From positions 1 to 46,492 of the forward strand of contig SFIY01000014.1 of NCBI GenBank assembly GCA_004555205.1: a stretch of DNA of 46,492 nucleotides, written 5' to 3'. The DNA is from Clostridiales bacterium. GTDB lineage: Bacteria; Bacillota; Clostridia; Oscillospirales; Oscillospiraceae. Below the pieces are notes generated by a model, which saw nothing but the letters and a program-made list of their open reading frames with translations, did not search any database and was not told the DNA's origin. Positions 40,607-46,492 of the stretch are shown piece by piece. Every line of letters begins with the position of its first letter. Positions within the stretch are counted from its first letter, which is position 1. Made by a program: the position numbers and the translations under genes.

Positions 40607-40640
40607 CCGTGATGTTTCGCTCTTCCCATGGACTGCTTAT
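40607..40640 (+). repeat. Dispersed 34-bp motif, copy 2
   Basis: It matches copy 1 (5734-5767) at 31 of 34 positions and in orientation, again after a CAAAAA run. The AGGAGGTG ribosome binding site of the HTH gene at 40656 starts at the next base, so if TGCTTAT were a -10 element the transcript would begin inside or beyond that site. See findings. Confidence 0.85.
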
Positions 40641-40655
40641 AGGAGGTGTAATCTC

Positions 40656-41069
40656 ATGACCAAAGAACAGAAAGAGATCATCACCCGTCTGCGGGAAGAA
40701 GGACAGGGCTACACAACCATCGCCAGAGCGGCGGGGCTGACAAAGGACTGCGTAAAAATATGGTGCCAGAGGCACGGACTGGGCGGAGTCGCCGTGAAGA
40801 AAGCCGTGCCGGAGGAAGACCACGCCGTCTGCCGGAACTGCGGGAAACCGCTCGTACAGATCCCCGGACGGAAGCCGAGAAAGTTCTGCTGTGACGCCTG
40901 CCGTGTTTCCTGGTGGAACTCTCACCCGGAGGCGGTCACGAGGAAAGCGGTCTATTCATTTCTTTGCCCGATATGCGGAAACGAGTTCACGGCCTACGGC
41001 AACGCCGGACGGAAGTACTGCTCCCGCTCCTGCTACATCAAGGCCAGGTTTGAGGAGGAACGGGCATGA
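40656..41069 (+). CDS. HTH and zinc-ribbon regulator
   Basis: The 137-residue protein starts at ATG 40656 after AGGAGGTG. Residues 1-45 form a sigma-like helix-turn-helix (MTKEQKEIITRLREEGQGYTTIARAAGLTKDCVKIWCQRHGL). Two four-cysteine zinc ribbons follow: CRNCGKPLVQIPGRKPRKFCCDAC (about 67-90) and CPICGNEFTAYGNAGRKYCSRSC (about 107-129). Proteins of this build regularly precede large serine recombinases in clostridial phages and ICEs, which suggests control of integration or excision. It overlaps the next gene by 4 bp (ATGA). Confidence 0.82.
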   Translation: MTKEQKEIITRLREEGQGYTTIARAAGLTKDCVKIWCQRHGLGGVAVKKAVPEEDHAVCRNCGKPLVQIPGRKPRKFCCDACRVSWWNSHPEAVTRKAVYSFLCPICGNEFTAYGNAGRKYCSRSCYIKARFEEERA

Positions 41070-41236
41070 GCGAAAAACGGCTGCGTGACGATATGCTCTA
41101 CCGGGCTGCGCTTTCTATGGCAAAAACGATGCTCGAAAAGGGCCTTATAACCGAGGAGGAATTTGCTCAAATTGATACAGATCTCCTCGCTGAATTTCAC
41201 CCGTATCTGGGTACTTTATTATCGGAAAACGCTTGA
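41066..41236 (+). CDS. Small SHOCT-like protein (56 aa)
   Basis: It is read from ATG 41066, overlapping the previous TGA, and starts MSEKRLRDDMLYRAALSMAK. The middle (TMLEKGLITEEEFAQIDTDLL) is a short-oligomerisation (SHOCT)-like helical hairpin, and the end FHPYLGTLLSENA is typical of the small genes that sit just before clostridial serine recombinases. It may act as a recombination directionality factor or accessory protein; this is an inference from position. Its stop codon lies inside the -35 element of the next promoter. Confidence 0.75.
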   Translation: MSEKRLRDDMLYRAALSMAKTMLEKGLITEEEFAQIDTDLLAEFHPYLGTLLSENA

Positions 41237-41261
41237 TATTACCGGCTTTTAGAGTGATATA
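41233..41261 (+). promoter_or_regulatory. Repeated promoter motif, copy 4 (recombinase promoter)
   Basis: TTGATA (41233-41238), a 17-bp spacer ending TTTAGAGT, then GATATA (41256-41261). The spacer word and -10 are those of copies 1-3 in the accessory block 21 kb away. The recombinase pair starts 28 bp downstream. Confidence 0.8.
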
Positions 41262-41288
41262 TAGACAGACGGAAAGGAGGGATAACCC

Positions 41289-43058
41289 TTGAAAACAGTC
41301 GAAAAGATTGAAGCGAAAAAGCCAGCACTGCCTGTTCACAAAAGGGTCGCCGCCTATGCCCGTGTGTCAGTGGAATCCGAGCGGATGCAGCATTCACTCT
41401 CTGCCCAGGTCAGCTACTACAGCGCCTTCATCCAGAAGAACCCCGAATGGGAATACGCCGGCGTCTATGCCGACTACGGCATCTCCGGCACGGGGACCCG
41501 CAAGCGCGAGGACTTCAACAGAATGATAGCGGACGCCGAAGCCGGCCGCATCGACATCATCCTCACGAAATCCATACAGCGCTTCGCCAGGAACACGGTC
41601 GACCTGCTGAACACGGTACGGCATCTGAAGGACATCGGCGTGGAAGTTCGGTTCGAGAAAGAGAACATCAATTCCATGAGCGGGGACGGCGAGCTGATGC
41701 TTTCCATCCTCGCTTCCTTCGCCCAGGAGGAAAGCCACAGCATTTCGGAGAACATCAAATGGGCCACGGTCAAGCGGTTCAAGCAGGGCATCCCCAACGG
41801 AAAGTTCTCCATCTTCGGTTACCGATGGGAAGGTGAGCAGCTGGTCATCGTGCCGGAAGAAGCTGAGATCGTCCGCTGGATGTACGCCGAGTACATGAAA
41901 GGCGCATCCCGTATCGAGATCGGCAAAGCGCTGATGGCGCGCGGCATCTACACCCGGCAGGGCAAGCCCTGGGTCGATTCCAATGTGAAGGTCATCCTCA
42001 CCAACATCACCTACACAGGGAATATGCTCTTCCAGAAGGAATACTGCGCAGATCCCATCACAAAGCACAGACGTAAAAACTACGGCGAACTGCCGCAGTA
42101 CTTCGTGGAGAACACCCACGAAGCCATCATCCCGATGGACGATTGGCAGGCAGTTCAGGCGGAGTTCAAGCGTCGGAAAGAAGCGGGTCCGTTCGGCAAC
42201 AAGGCGCTGAACACCTGCTGCTTTACGGGAAAAATCAAATGTCCTCACTGCGGACTCAGTTATATGCACAACAGGCGGAGCGACCGCGGAACAGTCCAGG
42301 AGTTCTGGGGCTGCGGTTCCACCAAGAAGAAAGGCGGCAGATGCCCGGTCAAAGGCACGGTTCCGCAGAAGGTCCTCGAAAGCGAATGCGCGGCCGTCTT
42401 GGGGCTTGACGCTTTCGACGAGGACGCTTTCCTTGAGCGGGTGGATCACATTGAAGTGCCGGAACGCAAGGTGCTGACCTTTTTCCTTAAGGACGGCACG
42501 ACAGTCACACGCGCCTGGGAATCCACCGCCAAGAAGGACTGGTGGACGGAAGAGCGCCGTGAAGCCTGGGGCGAACGCCACAAGAACAAGGCAACGAATC
42601 CCAACCGCCATGTATTCTCCGAGTTCACGGGCTTTATAAAGTGCGGGTGCTGCGGAGCGAACTACCGGTCCCAGAGCAAGGCGCTCTCAGACGGCACCCG
42701 GCAGCGGACCTGGTACTGTTCCAGCCCGAGAACCGAATGCCGGAACTCTTCTATCAAGGATGACACCATGAAGGCTCTCGTCTGCGATGTTCTGGGGCTT
42801 GCCGAATTTGACGAGGCAGTCATGGACGAGCGGCTGGAGAAAGCGACTGTGGAAAACAACACGGTCACTTTCCACTTCAAGGACGGTCACACCGAGTCCC
42901 GTGGCTACCAGGAGAAACGCAAGGGAAAGCCCTGGACGCCGGAGCAACGGGAAAAGGCTGTAGCCGCCATACGGGCGAGCTGGACTGATGAACGCCGCCA
43001 GAAAATGAGTGAGACTGTCAAGAAGATAAGGAGTGAGAAGAAATGGCGAAGTCGGTAA
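41289..43058 (+). CDS. Large serine recombinase 1
   Basis: The 589-residue protein begins at TTG 41289, with AAAGGAGGG upstream; the rare start codon may hold expression low. The resolvase domain (residues 18-165) has VAAYARVSVES with catalytic Ser27, YGISGTGTRKREDF and KSIQRFARNTVDLLNT. The recombinase domain (about 170-290) ends in TYTGNMLFQKEY. Two zinc ribbons follow (IKCPHCGLSYMHN and IKCGCCGANYRSQ), unlike the single one usual in phage integrases. The basic C-terminus (WTPEQREKAVAAIRASW, TDERRQKMSETVKKIRSEKKW) resembles NUMOD3-type DNA-contact motifs. It is co-transcribed with recombinase 2, which it overlaps by 16 bp. Confidence 0.92.
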   Translation: MKTVEKIEAKKPALPVHKRVAAYARVSVESERMQHSLSAQVSYYSAFIQKNPEWEYAGVYADYGISGTGTRKREDFNRMIADAEAGRIDIILTKSIQRFARNTVDLLNTVRHLKDIGVEVRFEKENINSMSGDGELMLSILASFAQEESHSISENIKWATVKRFKQGIPNGKFSIFGYRWEGEQLVIVPEEAEIVRWMYAEYMKGASRIEIGKALMARGIYTRQGKPWVDSNVKVILTNITYTGNMLFQKEYCADPITKHRRKNYGELPQYFVENTHEAIIPMDDWQAVQAEFKRRKEAGPFGNKALNTCCFTGKIKCPHCGLSYMHNRRSDRGTVQEFWGCGSTKKKGGRCPVKGTVPQKVLESECAAVLGLDAFDEDAFLERVDHIEVPERKVLTFFLKDGTTVTRAWESTAKKDWWTEERREAWGERHKNKATNPNRHVFSEFTGFIKCGCCGANYRSQSKALSDGTRQRTWYCSSPRTECRNSSIKDDTMKALVCDVLGLAEFDEAVMDERLEKATVENNTVTFHFKDGHTESRGYQEKRKGKPWTPEQREKAVAAIRASWTDERRQKMSETVKKIRSEKKWRSR

Positions 43059-44614
43059 CCACTATCCCCGCGACGCTGTCACGGTTTACGGCGGCGCCGC
43101 TAACAAGCACGAAGAAACGGCGTGTGGCCGCCTACGCCCGCGTCAGTACGGACAACGAGGAGCAGCTCACCAGTTACGAAGCCCAGATCGATTACTACAC
43201 CACATACATCCAGGGCCGCGATGACTGGGAGTTTGTCGGCGTATACGCTGACGAAGGCATTACAGGCACCAACACCAAGAAGCGTGAGCAGTTCAACCTG
43301 ATGATAGCCGATGCCCTTGCCGGGAAGATCGACCTCATCATTACAAAGTCGGTCAGCCGCTTCGCCCGCAACACGGTCGACAGCCTCACCACCATCCGCA
43401 AGCTGAAGGAGAACAGCGTCGAGGTCTATTTCGAGAAGGAAAACATCTGGACATTCGACAGCAAGGGCGAACTGCTGCTGACCATCATGTCCTCGCTTGC
43501 CCAGGAGGAGTCACGCTCCATTTCCGAAAACTGCACCTGGGGTCAGCGTAAGCGGTTCGCTGACGGCAAGGTATGCGTTCCATACAAACGGTTCCTGGGC
43601 TATGATATGGGTCCGGATCACAACCTTGTGGTGAATCCTGAACAGGCAAAACTGGTCAAGCGCATCTACGGGATGTTTCTGCTTGGAAAGTCACCCTTCC
43701 AGATAGCTTCCACGCTGACGGCAGAAGGCATCCCGTCTCCCGGCGGCAAGCCGAAGTGGAACGCCAGCAACATCCGAAGCATCCTCACGAACGAAAAGTA
43801 CAAGGGCGACGCCCTCCTGCAGAAGACCTATACGGTCGACTTCCTCACCAAGAAGAAAAAGGTAAACGAGGGCGAGATCCCGCAGTACTATGTGCGCGAT
43901 AACCACGAAGCCATCATCGACCGGGAGACCTTCGAGATGGTGCAGACCCTTATGATGGCACGGCGTCCAGGCGCCAACCGCCGAAGCTGCGTCAGCGTCT
44001 TCTCCAGCCGGATCAAGTGCGCCGACTGCGACGGATGGTACGGCCCGAAGGTGTGGCACAGCAACGATCCCTACCGCAAGGTCATCTGGCAGTGCAATCA
44101 CAAGTTCGATGGTCAGAAATGCACCACGCCCACGCTGACCGAGGAACAGGTCAGGGAGCGGTTCCTCAAGGCGGCAAATGCGGTCATTGACGCAAGGGAG
44201 CGGTTCATAGCAATATACGAGCGGTCACTTGCCCCGAGCCTCGCCACAGACGATCTTGAGCAGGAACTTGCCGAACTGGAAGCTGAGATAAACATCGCCG
44301 CCGAACTGGTCGAGGAATGCATCCGCGAGAACGCCCACGTTGCCATCGACCAGGCGGAGTACCAGAAACGCTACGACAGCCTTGCCGCACGGTACGACAA
44401 AGCAAAAGCCCGCCACGACGAGGTGACGGAACTGATCGCCGACCGCACCGCCCGCCGGAAGCAGATAGACCTGTACTTCCGGGAATTGCGGAAGCGGCAG
44501 CCACTTGAGACCTTCCGGGAAGAGGACTGGCTTTCGATGGTAGATCACATGACGGTTTACAGCAAGGACGATATCCGCGTAACATTCAAGGACGGCACGG
44601 AAATCGAGACTTGA
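43043..44614 (+). CDS. Large serine recombinase 2
   Basis: The product is 523 residues from ATG 43043 (AAGGAG upstream). Catalytic Ser35 lies in VAAYARVSTDN; EGITGTNTKKREQF and KSVSRFARNTVDSLTT complete the catalytic domain. The recombinase domain has PSPGGKPKWNASNIRSILTNEKYKGDALLQKT, a zinc ribbon SRIKCADCDGWYG...CNHKFDGQKC, then a coiled coil (about residues 395-480) typical of phage integrases. It is the more canonical integrase of the pair. Whether both proteins are needed (as for some paired Ccr-like recombinases) or one handles excision or another site is not evident from sequence. Confidence 0.93.
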   Translation: MAKSVTTIPATLSRFTAAPLTSTKKRRVAAYARVSTDNEEQLTSYEAQIDYYTTYIQGRDDWEFVGVYADEGITGTNTKKREQFNLMIADALAGKIDLIITKSVSRFARNTVDSLTTIRKLKENSVEVYFEKENIWTFDSKGELLLTIMSSLAQEESRSISENCTWGQRKRFADGKVCVPYKRFLGYDMGPDHNLVVNPEQAKLVKRIYGMFLLGKSPFQIASTLTAEGIPSPGGKPKWNASNIRSILTNEKYKGDALLQKTYTVDFLTKKKKVNEGEIPQYYVRDNHEAIIDRETFEMVQTLMMARRPGANRRSCVSVFSSRIKCADCDGWYGPKVWHSNDPYRKVIWQCNHKFDGQKCTTPTLTEEQVRERFLKAANAVIDARERFIAIYERSLAPSLATDDLEQELAELEAEINIAAELVEECIRENAHVAIDQAEYQKRYDSLAARYDKAKARHDEVTELIADRTARRKQIDLYFRELRKRQPLETFREEDWLSMVDHMTVYSKDDIRVTFKDGTEIET

Positions 44615-44629
44615 CTTACAGAAAAAACG

Positions 44630-44664
44630 AACGCCTCTGAACCGCACGGCTCGGAGGCGTTTTT
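44630..44664. terminator. Bidirectional terminator
   Basis: AACGCCTC (44630-44637) pairs with GAGGCGTT (44654-44661), T-run after and A-run before (GAAAAAACG), so it can serve both the recombinase transcript and the opposing small gene that ends at 44666. Confidence 0.85.
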
Positions 44665-44665
44665 C

Positions 44666-44869
44666 TTATTCTTCATCAGGGTATGTGTATTTTTCTTTTG
44701 GACAGATTTTCGGAAGCACCTCCAGGAAGTGCCGACCGATCTTCTCCGGGTCCATGCCGTTCGCCTCGCAGATGAAGCGCACAGTATCCGGCATCAGAAC
44801 ACGGCCCTTTGCTTTTGCGGCCTTGTACTTCTGCCATTCCTCATATTCCTTGTTTGTGATCTGCTTCAT
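44666..44869 (-). CDS. Small conserved mobile-element protein (67 aa)
   Basis: Read leftwards from ATG 44869 (TGGAGGTAG upstream), starting MKQITNKEYEEWQKYKAAKA. The body is charged and helical and ends RHFLEVLPKICPKEKYTYPDEE. The FICEANGMDPEKIGRHFLE segment is recurrent in clostridial mobile elements near integrase genes. No function is known; its place between integrase and attachment site makes a directionality or accessory role possible. It converges on recombinase 2. Confidence 0.75.
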   Translation of the reverse strand: MKQITNKEYEEWQKYKAAKAKGRVLMPDTVRFICEANGMDPEKIGRHFLEVLPKICPKEKYTYPDEE

Positions 44870-44915
44870 GCTGCTACCTCCATAAAACAAAAACAGCCGG
44901 GATCGACCCGACCTG

Positions 44916-44955
44916 CGAAATGTACCCTCTTGCCGAAAATGTACCCCCTTGGCAG
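44916..44955. repeat. 20-bp tandem repeat near prophage end
   Basis: GAAATGTACCCTCTTGCC and GAAAATGTACCCCCTTGGC are imperfect direct copies spaced 20 bp (AAATGTACCC at 44918 and 44938). They lie about 50 bp inside the right prophage boundary, where binding sites for recombination factors are expected. The role is inferred from position. Confidence 0.65.
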
Positions 44956-44999
44956 AACCGCCGAGGAATAATTTATTTGTATCAATTTCGGTGCTTTCA

Positions 45000-45008
45000 T
45001 TTCGATAT
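45000..45008. other. Right prophage junction (attR)
   Basis: On the minus strand the mod reading frame is intact through RVKCIYI and the first two bases of the following codon, then diverges to EMKAPKLIQIN instead of the DPPYN expected in type III Mod proteins. This places the crossover at about 45002-45006 (TCGATATAG on the plus strand). The mod frame runs on through phage DNA as a chimeric ORF to 44866. Confidence 0.72.
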
Positions 45009-45216
45009 AGATACACTTGACGCGCCCCTCATACCGGGGCAGCAGGGCTTTCAGGGCTTCCAGATTATCGCCCCGGATAATCATGTTTTCGCTGCCGTTA
45101 TCTTCTTCATGCTGGCCCTGCTCGTCATAGCTGTATTGGCGTTCCAACACCCGGAACGGCACTTCCTGATGGTGATTGATGACTTTACTTTTTCCAATCC
45201 ATTCTAGTGTTGGCAT
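45002..45216 (-). pseudogene. mod: Type III R-M methyltransferase (mod), N-terminal fragment
   Basis: From ATG 45216 (GAGGAACACACC upstream) the minus strand encodes MPTLEWIGKSKVINHHQEVPFRVLERQYSYDEQGQHEEDNGSENMIIRGDNLEALKALLPRYEGRVKCIYI, the conserved start of a large group of type III Mod subunits found on mobile elements. In intact relatives DPPYNTG follows directly; here the prophage boundary replaces it. The chimeric ORF continues 45 codons into phage sequence. Without DPPY and the FxGxG motif (at the other prophage end) no methyltransferase can be made. Earlier in-frame starts up to 45324 lack a ribosome binding site. Confidence 0.9.
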
Positions 45217-45341
45217 GGTGTGTTCCTCCACAAATCTATTCTCGTAAAAGACCTGTCCTGTCACGGAAGGACTTATATTTGTTGAATTGCGTCCAATCTT
45301 GTCATAGTCTGTCGAATAGACCATTTAGGACGTGTTGTAAA

Positions 45342-45389
45342 CCAAGGGTTTAGTGCGCCCATTCGCACCCTTGGGGTGGAATGCACCCC
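45342..45389. promoter_or_regulatory. Two adjacent hairpins upstream of mod
   Basis: CCAAGGG...GCG-CCCATT-CGC-A-CCCTTGG (45342-45374) runs into GGGGTG-GAATG-CACCCC (45373-45389) in the 231-bp gap between mod and the HTH gene. In the leftward transcript they form a structured leader. No T-tract follows; possibly regulatory. Confidence 0.5.
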
Positions 45390-45447
45390 ATTATTTCGAG
45401 TTAGAGTCGCTATTGTCTGCGGCTCATTTTTAATTTTTAGCGGGCTT

Positions 45448-45621
45448 CTACTTTCCGCTTTTGATTCTCGCGTCTGCGGGCTTTGGCTCATCATCGGGGA
45501 TTGCCCATCTGTTGCCGATTTTCACCGCACCCGGTATGCGTTCCTCGTTGCACAATATCTGTATGCGCCGTGATGAGATACCCCACCTCTCGGCGGTCTG
45601 CGGGACAGAAAGATACTTCAT
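45448..45621 (-). CDS. Small helix-turn-helix (MerR/excisionase-like) protein
   Basis: The product is 57 residues from ATG 45621, starting MKYLSVPQTAERWGISSRRI. The middle reads QILCNEERIPGAVKIGNRWAI and the end KPADARIKSGK. It has the winged-helix pattern (SVPQTAERWGIS, then PGAVKIGNRWAIP) of small DNA-binding proteins that precede type III R-M or helicase genes on mobile elements. It lies on the same strand as, and upstream of, mod, so it may regulate that operon. Confidence 0.8.
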   Translation of the reverse strand: MKYLSVPQTAERWGISSRRIQILCNEERIPGAVKIGNRWAIPDDEPKPADARIKSGK

Positions 45622-45788
45622 GGTTGCAGCCCTCCCGGTCTGTCCTCTCAGCTTGTTAGCCTGATCGTAGTTACAATAAATCATTATATATTATAGTCCG
45701 ATTAGCGAATAAAATCAATAGGTTTCCCGCGAAGTTCAGAAAGAATTTCCAATTCAGAAATCAAGGGTTTGGGACTTTCCCAAAAGAG

Positions 45789-45931
45789 AAAATGAGCGTA
45801 TCGGCTGCAAGGCAGAAACGCTCATTTTTCCGGTGTGTACGGACACCGGATGTGCTTGCTATTCTCTATAATTTCATATCCGCAGATACAACGCGCTCCC
45901 GCTTTCACAAAAGCAGGGGCGCATATTTTTT
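45789..45931. terminator. Hairpin cluster in 427-bp intergenic region
   Basis: The region 45622-46048 has no gene. It holds AAAATGAGCGT/ACGCTCATTTT (45789-45828), an 11-bp perfect stem followed by T, with A on the other side, so active both ways. CCGGTGT/ACACCGG (45830-45849) comes next, and a 13-position stem with one mismatch (45893-45922), GCGC...GCGC, ending in a T6 tract. These isolate the R-M operon from the mobilization genes. Confidence 0.72.
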
Positions 45932-46048
45932 AAGAGGGTGTCAAGTTTTTGAGAAAAAAGTCCGTTAAAAAGTAAAAAGAAATTTTTCGCGTTACCCCCC
46001 CCATTCGCAGAAAATCTGTCCGTTGTAAAGTGAAAGGAGTGTTTTATC

Positions 46049-46378
46049 ATGCCAGACCGCACGCGGCCCATCCGCAAGGAAATCTGCCTGAATGAGCAGG
46101 AACTAAATCTCATCCAACATAAGATGCGCCAGTTGGGAACGCACAACTTCGGCGCTTACGCCCGCAAGATGCTCATCGACGGGTACATCATCAAGGTCAA
46201 TTACACCGAGCAAAAAAAGCTGGCTGCTGCCGTCAGCCGCGTTGCCTCAAACATCAATCAGATTTGCCGCCGCATCAATCAGACCGGGCGATTCTATGCT
46301 GCCGATATTGCCGAGCTGAAAGCACGTCAGGAAGAAATATGGTCGCTTTTGAAAGAATCGCAAAAACAGGAATTATGA
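46049..46378 (+). CDS. mobC: MobC-like relaxosome protein
   Basis: The product is 109 residues from ATG 46049 (GAAAGGAG upstream). MPDRTRPIRKEICLNEQELNLIQHKMRQLGTHNFGAYARKMLIDGYIIKVNY is the ribbon-helix-helix region of MobC, and KKLAAAVSRVASNINQICRRINQTGRFYAADIAELKARQEEIWSLLKE is its conserved C-terminal helix pair. MobC assists relaxase nicking at oriT. The product places the flanking DNA in a mobilizable or conjugative element; oriT is likely in the upstream gap but I could not fix it. Confidence 0.9.
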   Translation: MPDRTRPIRKEICLNEQELNLIQHKMRQLGTHNFGAYARKMLIDGYIIKVNYTEQKKLAAAVSRVASNINQICRRINQTGRFYAADIAELKARQEEIWSLLKESQKQEL

Positions 46379-46398
46379 ATGTAAGGGGGGTCACAATA

Positions 46399-46492
46399 TG
46401 CCGCGCATGAGTAAATCAAGAAAGCTGGAATGGTCGTTCTTTCTCAACGACCGTGGCCGCATCACCTTTAACGCCCTCTGCCGGAAATGCGT
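46399..46492 (+). CDS. Conserved mobile-element protein, partial
   Basis: It starts at ATG 46399 (MPRMSKSRKLEWSFFLND...), 20 bp after mobC and preceded by AAGGGGGG, and runs off the window. A second in-frame ATG lies at 46408. The RGRITFNALCRKC segment is frequent in small cysteine-containing proteins next to mobilization genes. Its length and function cannot be judged here. Confidence 0.65.

Noticed and set aside
44870..45001. Chimeric extension of the Mod N-terminus as a real gene
   Set aside because: The 45 codons after CIYI come from phage non-coding DNA and match nothing; treated as a read-through of a broken gene.
469..45006. Classical direct-repeat att sites bounding the prophage
   Set aside because: Comparing 460-490 with 44990-45020 shows only short TATA-like matches, too little to call attL/attR.
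45690..46048. oriT of the flanking mobile element
   Set aside because: The gap before mobC is the right place and has hairpins, but I could not identify a nick-site consensus, so no oriT was called.
1..46492. CRISPR arrays, tRNA, rRNA genes
   Set aside because: No regularly spaced repeat array was seen; no cloverleaf-like or ribosomal sequence was noticed in the gaps, although a tRNA scan was not possible here.

Overview
This window holds a nearly complete temperate siphovirus prophage (about 44.5 kb, roughly 470-45005) inside mobile DNA of a gut-type Firmicute, most likely a clostridial species (Oscillospiraceae or Lachnospiraceae type). I infer the host group from the high-GC codon use, strong GGAGG ribosome binding sites, the tandem large serine recombinases, and small families (DUF4314, DUF5049, DUF1492) that are common in phages and conjugative elements of those bacteria. 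No ribosomal or housekeeping gene is present to fix the species.

The flanks belong to a mobilizable or conjugative element. On the right are a MobC relaxosome gene, the start of another element gene, a small helix-turn-helix gene and the first 71 codons of a type III restriction-modification methyltransferase (mod). On the left is the C-terminal part of the same kind of mod gene. The prophage therefore splits mod. The two pieces do not abut in the intact family, because the DPPY catalytic region and several hundred following codons are absent. The left prophage end is a truncated DUF262 gene fused directly to mod. This suggests a deletion that removed attL, which would lock the prophage in place.

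Layout, left to right: (1) 469-2170, leftward lysogeny operon: XRE repressor, ImmA/IrrE protease, a small protein and the cut DUF262 gene. (2) 2171-2371, control region with two face-to-face consensus promoters and repeated AAGTTC half-sites. (3) 2372-6516, rightward early genes: Y-family DNA polymerase in the position where cro is usually found, a second XRE regulator, a sigma-like factor, small proteins and Gp157. (4) 6529-12582, replication and recombination: a Sak4-like ATPase, a DUF669 SSB-like protein, a DEAH helicase, a PriCT-2/RepA-type helicase and RusA. (5) 12587-14305, a late-type regulator, HNH nuclease, a probable cos region and the small terminase. (6) 14302-20655, an accessory block wedged between the terminase subunits: a short S-adenosylmethionine synthetase homologue, a ParB-DNA methylase, a C5 cytosine methylase, then three promoter-headed modules of small proteins of unknown function. 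(7) 20774-28270, large terminase, portal, ClpP-like protease, HK97 capsid, connectors, tail tube and tail chaperones with a -1 frameshift. (8) 28289-38494, tape measure, Dit, tail endopeptidase-like protein and fibres. (9) 38519-40535, holin and a modular endolysin, followed by a terminator. (10) 40656-44869, HTH/zinc-ribbon protein, SHOCT-like protein, two overlapping large serine recombinases and a small opposing gene.

Two dispersed signals tie these parts together. A 34-bp motif lies at 5734 and 40607. A promoter-like motif (TTGCTA or TTGATA, 17 bp, GATATA, with TTTAGAGT in the spacer) heads the three accessory modules and also the recombinase pair. Together with the AdoMet-supply and methylation cassette and the R-M disruption, these are the most notable signals in the window.
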